Part shown: positions 57,600 to 64,000 of the stretch, in pieces
Layout: each line of letters begins with the position of its first letter
Position numbering within the stretch: the stretch's first letter is position 1
From: Monoplex corrugatus
Lineage: Eukaryota > Mollusca > Gastropoda > Littorinimorpha > Ranellidae
Assembly: GCA_030674185.1 (NCBI GenBank)
Contig: JAPXFY010000022.1
Coordinates: 48,209,052-48,273,051 of the forward strand
Length of the DNA: 64,000 bases
Direction: 5' to 3'
The notes under the pieces: model-generated
Database searches by the model: none
What the model saw: the letters and a program-made list of their open reading frames with translations, nothing else
What the model was told of the DNA's origin: nothing
Position numbers and translations under genes: made by a program

Positions 57600-60290
57600 C
57601 AACATATCTATGCAACAGCAATAATGCCTATTATCTGTGACTGTAATCGAGCAACCAAAGTTAACCATAGACTGTGAAATACTCTGGGTGAAACTGAAGC
57701 TCCAAGACAGCAAAGACCTCTATGTCACCAGTTTCTACATGGCCCACAGGAACAAGCATGACCTTGACCAGCTTCAAAAGTCCATCAATACTCTCACCGA
57801 AAATGACAAAAAACAGCGCCACATCATACTAGCCGGCGATTTCAACTGTCCCGATATCATCTGGAAAAATCACACAACACACTCCAGCGGAAAGGATGAC
57901 TAGATCCAGCAAGAACTGATCAACATCACCTCATCGCCCCTCCTCACACAAGTACACCATACCCCTACCAGATTATACAACACACTTGACCTCATCTTCT
58001 TCTCAAACCCTTCCCTTGTAAAATCATCTATCTCAGTCCCTTGAATCAGCGACCACGACATGATTGTCACTGACACCGACACAAAACCTCAACGTTCACC
58101 ACCTCTTCCAAGAAAATGCTACCAGTTCTCCAAAGCTGACTGGGATTCCCTCAGATCAAGCAGTGACGGGATCTCAGAAAACATCAAACAGGCAAGCCTA
58201 GGATCAAACACAGAACATCTCTGGTCCACATTCAAAACATCCCTACTCTCCGCTACAGACACACATTCCACACAAGATGAAGACCAAGCACCACCACCTC
58301 CCTTGGCTGAACACCACACTCAAACGCATGCTCCACAAGAAAAAACGCCTTCTCACACGCTCCAGAAAAACGTACAATTGGTCAGCTTACAAATTCCACC
58401 AGAAAGAGTGCCGACGCCAAATGCGGAAAGCTGAAAGAAACTATGTAAACTCCACTCTCGAAGAAGGCCTACAGAAACTCAACAAACCCTTCTGGCAGTA
58501 TATCAATGCAAGGAGGCAGGACAACATCGGTGTCGCCCCGCTGAAAGAAAAAGGCCAGCTTTTTAGTGACAACAAGGAAAAGGCCCGCATCATACTAAAT
58601 CAGTTCAAATCCATCTTCACAAAAAACTCTGACACTCCCATCTCTCCGATCAGGAAAAAATGCAAAGAAGACATCCCCCCCATCACCATCAGTCCAGTAG
58701 GCATCTGCAAACTACTCAGACAGCTACAACCCCACAAAGTCTCCGGACCAGACCAAATTCCCAACCTCATCCTGAAAGAATGTGCAAACATAACTTTCAA
58801 ACAACCTCGCCCCTGCTATTTCAACTATGTTCCAGCTTTCCCTCAATACAGGAGACCTCCCGTCTGACTGGCTGAGTGCAAATGTCACCTGTGTATACAA
58901 GAAGGGGGATAAGCACACAGCAGAAAACTACAGGCCTATTTCTCTCATATCTGTCACCTTCAAACTTCTTGAACACATCATCTGCCGCCACATCCTCACC
59001 CACTTTGAGAAGCACAACACCCTGACCACTCTTAACCACGGCTTCCGCAGCGGATTCTCTTGCGAGACCCAACTCCTTCTGACCACATATGACCTCCTGA
59101 ACTCCTTCGATCAGAAACACCAAGTGGATGTTGCCATTTTACATTTTTCTAAAGCATTCGACACCGTCCCCCACAATTGTCTCCTTCACAAGCTGCATGA
59201 GTATGGAATTAGAGGTCCCCTCCACATCTGGTTATCAAACTTTCTCCAGCGCAGGAAGATGGCCGTCGTGATAGAGGGCGTCACATCCAAAGAGACCCCG
59301 GTGGATTCCGGAGTACCTCAAGGAACAGTGTTGGGCCCACTCCTCTTCCTGTGCTACATCAACGACCTCCCTGACAGGGTCAAGTCCCAAGTACGCCTGT
59401 TTGCTGACGACTGCCTCCTTTACCGCCAGATCAACTCCCTACAAGACCATATTCAGCTTCAAGAGGTCCCCAACCAACTCGAAACCTGGGCCACTAACTG
59501 GGGTATGAAGTTTAACTTTAACCCCAACAAGTGCTACATCCTCAGTATACAGCAGTCTACCAACTATATTTACTCACTATGCAACACCCCCCTTCAGCAC
59601 GTCCACACAAACCCCTATCTAGGTATTCAACTCTCCGATGACCTGAAATGGAACACCCACATTGCCCACACCTGTAAGAAAGCACACAGCACCCTTGGTT
59701 TCCTCAGGAGAAACTTGCGTTTCTGCCCCCTCCAGAGTCCAATGCAAGAAAAATGCCTATCTATCTCTCATCAGACCAGCCCTCAAGTATGGCTCTATCA
59801 TATGGAGTCCCTACCTTAAATAGGTCATTGACAAATCAGAACAAGTGCAGCGCCTGTCTGCCCGGTTTATAACCGGCGATTATAAATCCAGAACACCCGG
59901 CTCCATCACCAAGATGCTTCACATTCTGCAATTACCAACACTCCAACAGCGCAGACGTGATCTACGCCTCATCTTCCTCTACAAGCTGGTTGAGGGTTTG
60001 GTATACCGGCCATACCATCTGCTGAATATTTAACTCCACATAAACCAGGACGACTCAGAGTCATACGGCCACGAACATCTGGCGACCAGTACGATACCAC
60101 CAGTGCGATCTCAAATTACGTAAGAAACAACACGAGAACATTCAAAGTCTGCAGATGCCAGACAGAGCAGTTCAAACAGTCATTTTTTGTTAGCACAGTA
60201 AGAGACTGGAACCATCTGGAAGAAAACATCGTGAGAGCACCAACTCTTGAAAGCTTCAAAAGACTAATAACATCCAAACTGTGAACTTGC
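57600..60290 (+). pseudogene. APE-type LINE polyprotein remnant (Jockey/CR1-like)
   Basis: Pieces in three frames follow the standard order. Endonuclease end: IILAGDFNCPDIIW near 57822 and ISDHDMIV near 58046. Linker: WLNTTLKRMLHKKKRLLTRS. Reverse transcriptase: CVYKKGDKHTAENYRPISL near 58893, HFSKAFDTVPH, SGVPQGTVLGPLLFL and LFADDCLLYR near 59400. C-terminal tail: RPALKYGSIIWSPY, QVQRLSARFITGDY, and DWNHLEENIVRAPTLESFKR near 60210. There are stops near 57901 and 58042 and several frameshifts. The first catalytic Asp of motif A is His here. The 5' end is truncated. It lies in B3GLCT intron 1 on the opposite strand, ending about 105 bp from exon 1. Confidence 0.9.
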
Positions 60291-60394
60291 TAAGCTACGC
60301 ACACCCCCACCCGTCGCGATAATGCCATAAATCTTGGCGACAGCGACGTATCCTACAGATGCAGATAATAAATCAAAACTTCAACAGGCCTTAC

Positions 60395-60449
60395 AGAATA
60401 CAAAACTGAATATCACCGTTCTCCCCAGAGATGCGAAAGCAGACGCCAT
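60395..60449 (-). CDS. B3GLCT: B3GLCT exon 1 (start codon and signal peptide)
   Basis: ACCATGG gives a strong start context. It encodes MASAFASLGRTVIFSFVF, a signal peptide-like segment, then one base before the donor TCT followed by GTAAGG. The single leftover base fits exon 2, which starts with two bases of a codon (together Cys). Position, hydrophobicity and phase agree. There is no direct conservation at this end of the family. Confidence 0.82.
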
Positions 60450-60582
60450 GGTTTTAGACTAACAACTTCCGTCAACGTGTTTCCCGCTGTGTGTTTTTTG
60501 TTGATTGGAGAATAGAATTGAAGACATCCAATCAAAATGTGTGTCGCAAAAACTCTGCTTGACTGCAAGAGTTGTTTACAAG
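60450..60582. promoter_or_regulatory. Probable bidirectional promoter between B3GLCT and a divergent gene
   Basis: 133 bp separate the two start codons. Two CCAAT boxes face opposite ways: GATTGG at 60503-60508 and CCAATC at 60528-60533, 19 bp apart. CpG dinucleotides are more frequent than in the flanks. AAGATGGCCGGC at the plus-strand start codon resembles a YY1 site overlapping a start. No TATA box is seen. Confidence 0.65.
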
Positions 60583-60648
60583 ATGGCCGGCTCGAAGAGT
60601 TTTCCGAAATGGTTGCTGAATTGTAAAGAGGATATAACTCAAACAAAG
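60583..60648 (+). CDS. First coding exon of an unidentified divergent gene
   Basis: Encodes MAGSKSFPKWLLNCKEDITQ and TK, then a donor AAAG followed by GTATTT. The start context is AAGATGG. I do not recognise the protein. Support comes from the promoter-like upstream region, the head-to-head layout with B3GLCT and the phase-0 match to the exon at 62340. Reading through the donor gives an open frame into a LINE tail, which is probably accidental. Confidence 0.55.
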
Positions 60649-60679
60649 GTATTTCTGAACTATATGTCAAACAATCTAT

Positions 60680-61010
60680 GCATTAATGTACCGTGTCTAG
60701 TTGTTGATACTCATAAGACGCAATTAAATTATGAAGATTCAGTGGTTGAACGCTCAAACACCACCACCTTTAGGAATTCTTTCTTCTCTCGAACGACAAC
60801 AGAGTGGAATGGTCTGCCAGACTATATCATCATCTTATCGTCGGCATACCAGTTCAGGATGGCTGTGTCTGGCCTCAGATGCAGCCCAAAACCAGCCTGC
60901 TGAACGAGGAGGGGGCCCCAGCGACCATACTAGATGGTGCTGGGGGTCGGCTAGGCCAGCTGATTATACCAACTTTCAGCTGAAGTGAAGCCTGCCGACG
61001 GTCAGTCCCC
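60680..61010 (+). pseudogene. C-terminal fragment of a second non-LTR retrotransposon
   Basis: ERSNTTTFRNSFFSRTTTEW followed by NGLPDYI is the characteristic end of LINE polyproteins (FF.RT...WN.LP). A 3' UTR follows, ending in C and A runs near 61005-61023. Distinct in sequence from the copies at 57600 and 63079. Confidence 0.7.
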
Positions 61011-61139
61011 CCCCAAAAAAAAAAATCTCTTTTTTTTTTAAAGTTAGGAATCCTGTGTGCTCTCCCCCAGTTTTTCCCCCGTTGGCGCGTATATCCAGAA
61101 TTGGATTCTGCCGACGTCTACACATCAAGATCAAGATGA

Positions 61140-61585
61140 AGGTAGCTTCAAAACTATTTTGAAATGAACATACTACATAGTACATACACTACAGTAGTCT
61201 TGGTATATTACTGCAATACTAGATCTATAATACTCTTATTATTGTTATAGGCCTTGTAAATGACTTTCTTAATCCTTTTTTTGTTTGTTTGTTTGTTTTG
61301 GCATACACTGATTTAATGTATAATGATTTCTTAAAACAATAGGCCTATATGGAAAAAAAAATCAATATAATGTAACTTACTATATTTCACTCATTTGTGG
61401 TGGATGAATGGCAGCCATCACATTGGCAAGTATGTATGTATGGATGTTATTACAGTCCCAAGAGATGGAGATTAGTATTTTCATCCTTGCAAAGATACGA
61501 ACAGACTGTGTTTGTTTTTATCTTTCTGTTTGTCATACCATTGCAAGGGGGACAACGCTCCCTCTTTTGGGGCAAAGTGTTATTG
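61140..61585. other. Unassigned intronic sequence
   Basis: AT-rich. It includes CAAGGGGGACAACGCTCCC near 61546, whose inverse (GTTGTCCCCCTTGCAAAGG) appears near 21490, so a small dispersed repeat is likely. Confidence 0.4.
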
Positions 61586-62110
61586 TTGTTATTGTTATTT
61601 TTGTTTAAAGTTCAGCTGACTGTGTTGAGCCATATCAGGGCCATAACCATTTCAAAACATAAGGAAAAGAAAATTTAGTATACATGTCTACGCATTCGCT
61701 CACATAATCAAAAGAGATGTCCCTGACATTGACAACTCAGTCCTATTTATCATACAAGGGTTTTAAAAAAATACCTGACTACAAATTTAAACATAACCAA
61801 AGACAATAAAACACATATAAAATGGGCCTAAATTTCTTAAAATTGCTTCCGCATATTTCACTTCCCTTGAGCCAAAAATGCACTGAATACATGTACCCAA
61901 TTATCAATCCTAAGAGAAAGTGTACGTAAGACTTTAACGAACACATACAGGTGAATGTATCAGCAAGGCAGAAAATGATAAGAAGAAATGACAGAAAGCA
62001 AAGGAACAAGGCAGAAACAAAGAGAATGACAGAAAAGAGGAAATTTCTAGCACAGAATTTCCAGAAGGTGGGGATACTATTTATACTGAAAGATCCACCA
62101 GCACCCCACG
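61586..62110 (-). repeat. Retroposon family C2 copy, near full length
   Basis: Opens with the inverted tail (GTTATTGTTATTTTTGTTTA), has AGCCATATCAGGGCCATAAC and ends near TACTGAAAGATCCACCAGC. Confidence 0.8.
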
Positions 62111-62339
62111 GGAGATGTTGGGGCTCTAACCATGTACCTGCATTTAGTTTCAATTGTAGAGAAGGGGGGTGGCGGTGGGGATACCAGAACCAGAAATTAG
62201 TATGCAAAACACTGAATTGACTGTCACAGTCTCTCTCACCTTTCCTTCCTCTTTCCCTCTGGAAGCACTATTAACCATAGGCTTCATATAAAAGGAGAGA
62301 AAGAAGAAGTGTATATTGGTATAATGCATGGTGTGTCAG

Positions 62340-62478
62340 GAATGGAACAGCTTCCTCCATGAGCTGAATGATGCCATCCAGCAGCAGCTAACTCAGAACC
62401 ATGTGCAGTACTTCACCGACCTGTCTGATGCTGAGAAAGAACTCTTCATGCAGAGAGCCACCAAGGCTATTGAGGGAG
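62340..62478 (+). CDS. Likely second exon of the divergent gene
   Basis: Between an acceptor TGTGTCAG and a donor GGAG followed by GTAAAC, the frame reads EWNSFLHELNDAIQQQLTQN, then YFTDLSDAEKELFMQRATKA. It is rich in charged and amphipathic residues and probably helical. Its composition is protein-like and unlike the neighbouring repeats. The phase (0 in, 1 out) fits the exon at 60583-60648. I do not recognise the family. Confidence 0.6.
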
Positions 62479-62651
62479 GTAAACTACCATTTCAAAAAAA
62501 AAAAAAAAAGGAAAAAAAAATTAGTACAGCCATGACAGCTTGAAGTTATGTGATGTGCACATCAAGATCAAGATGTCAAGCATTTATTTTCTGTAGGTTC
62601 ATCAGTAATAAACTGCAAAGTAGGGCATCTGACTCAACTTGTATGATTTCT

Positions 62652-62675
62652 GTTGTGTGTGTGTGTGTGTGTGTG

Positions 62676-62742
<67 letters not shown>

Positions 62743-62766
62743 GTGTGTGTGATGTGTTGTGTGTGT

Positions 62767-62807
<41 letters not shown>

Positions 62808-62968
62808 TGTGTATGTGTGTGTATGTATGTGTATGTATGTGTGTGTGTATGTTGTGTGTGTATGTATGTTGTGTGTGTGTTGTGTGTGTGTGTAGTTGTG
62901 TGTGTGTGTGTGTGTGTGTGTGTTGGTTGTGTGTGTGTGTGTGTGTGTGTGTGTTGTGTGTGTGTGTG

Positions 62969-63027
<59 letters not shown>

Positions 63028-63078
63028 TGTGTATGTGTGTGTATGTATGTGTATGTATGTGTGTGTGTATGTGTGTGA
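62652..63078. repeat. Long (TG)n / (TATG)n microsatellite
   Basis: TG runs broken by TTG and TATG units. It contains a duplicated internal pattern (about 62770-62830 and 63010-63075). Confidence 0.96.
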
Positions 63079-63860
63079 GTGTTACTCGGACATTAAGAAC
63101 TGGATGACGTTCAACAAACTTCAGCTTAATGACGACAAGACAGAAGCTATCCTCATTGGCACCCGTCAGAAACTTTCTCAGCTGCCTCCTCTTTCTCTCC
63201 CATTATGTAACACATCAGTCCCAATTTCTGATTCAGCTAAAAACCTTGGTGTCTGCATTGACTCTACCCTCTCCATGATCAACTTTGTTTCTCAAACTGC
63301 CAGATCTTGCTACTATCATCTCCATCGTATAAGGCTGATCAGGAAGTATCTCTCTGTCGAAACAACTGCAAAACTCGTTCTCTCCTTCATAATGTCTCGC
63401 ATTGACTATTGCAATTCACTCCTGTCTGGTCTTCCTGCCTCCACCATTCACATCCTACAGCGCATTCAAAACAATGCTGTACGCCTTGTACTCAAAAAGA
63501 AAAAAGCTGACCACATATCTCCTCTCCTGGCACAACTTCACTGGCTCCCTGTATCAAAGCGCATACAGTACAAACTAGACACCATGTGCTACAAAAGCCT
63601 CAATAACGCAGCCCCCGATTACCTGTCAAGCCTACTTGAGATCTATGTTCCCTCACGTACCCTCCGCTCTGCTTTCCACGCACTAAGCTCAATACCTATG
63701 GTCCACGAGCCTTCTCTGTTTCTGGTCCACTCTCCTGGAACAAACTTCCTCTCTCAGTCCGTCAGCAACCTACTTTTGTCTCCTTCAAGTCCGCTCTCAA
63801 AACTCACCTTTTCTCCTCCGCATAAAATCCTAACCTCACTCAACACCCCCCCCCCCCCCC
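63079..63860 (+). pseudogene. 3' part of a CR1/L2-type LINE
   Basis: Starts directly at the TG tract with SDIKNWMTFNKLQLNDDKTE, then KNLGVCIDSTLSM, SRIDYCNSLLSGLP, RIQNNAVRLV, LHWLPVSKRIQYKLDTMCYK and PSRTLRSA. After a frame change near 63690 it continues NTYGPRAFSVSGPLSWNKLP and FKSALKTHLFSSA, then a stop near 63825. This is the C-terminal third of the polyprotein, after the catalytic RT motifs. A C run follows at 63847-63863. Confidence 0.9.
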
Positions 63861-64000
63861 CCCTGCAGCCTGTCTCCGCTCGGAGGGGAATCACATGGTT
63901 ATAATATATATAATTGTGTATATATGCTATGCTCTCTATAAAAAAAGTATAATTTTCCATTGCTTTTATTCTTGCTTTTATTGCTTTTATTCTTTCTCCC
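63861..64000. other. LINE 3' UTR / flanking sequence at the window edge
   Basis: Contains TA-rich sequence and repeats of TTGCTTTTATTC at 63960-63990, possibly the repeat tail of the LINE. Cut by the window end. Confidence 0.4.

Noticed and set aside
60505..60903. A 132-residue plus-strand ORF as a single gene
   Set aside because: The first part contains a likely first exon with a splice donor, and the second part is a LINE tail. Continuous reading is probably coincidental.
62759..63904. A 381-residue open frame on plus
   Set aside because: It is an accidental fusion of a TG-repeat translation with a truncated LINE C-terminus.

Overview
The window is animal nuclear DNA, most likely from a mollusc and probably a gastropod. 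It has split genes with GT-AG introns, very abundant (TG)n, (GA)n and (TA)n microsatellites, long minisatellites, tRNA-derived SINEs, and non-LTR and piggyBac-type debris. The mollusc call is an inference from SINE sequences that resemble gastropod repeats I remember; no database was consulted.

The main host gene is an ortholog of B3GLCT (B3GALTL), the ER beta-1,3-glucosyltransferase that adds glucose to O-linked fucose on thrombospondin type 1 repeats. It lies on the minus strand from the ATG at 60449 to the stop at 22589, about 38 kb. I assembled 14 coding exons by hand. All intron phases match, a short signal peptide starts the protein, the GT31 motifs occur in order, and the C-terminus is the ER-retention-like HEEL. 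The predicted product is about 484 residues. Exon 11 lacks one base, which is either a sequencing error or a disabling mutation.

Only 133 bp upstream of the B3GLCT ATG, a divergent plus-strand gene appears to start at 60583. A likely second exon lies at 62340-62478, and I do not recognise its product. The space between holds two inverted CCAAT boxes, so it is a likely bidirectional promoter.

The introns of B3GLCT are packed with repeats. Intron 1 holds a 4.85 kb satellite (52.2-57.05 kb) that grew inside a SINE, plus an APE-type LINE pseudogene (57.6-60.3 kb). Intron 2 begins with about 23 copies of a 28 bp unit that repeats the acceptor of exon 3. Intron 8 holds a 3.7 kb array of a 30 bp unit (35.9-39.6 kb). 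Intron 13 opens with about 11 copies of the end of exon 13 together with its splice donor, followed by a 1.4 kb minisatellite. Intron 7 holds a 683 bp TIR element carrying CpG-rich DNA. Introns 6 and 8 hold piggyBac-like elements.

Left of B3GLCT (1-22.5 kb) I see no confident host gene. That part contains an intact 1082-codon R2/NeSL-like reverse transcriptase ORF with a restriction-like endonuclease domain (2.85-6.1 kb, minus). It is bounded by 190 bp direct repeats and has a tRNA-like 3' end. Also present are an RTE-type 3' fragment, a CR1/L2-type 3' fragment, a 100 bp-armed foldback element, several SINE families and TTAA-flanked palindromic MITEs. The right edge (63.08-63.9 kb) is another CR1/L2-type fragment that starts directly at a (TG)n tract.
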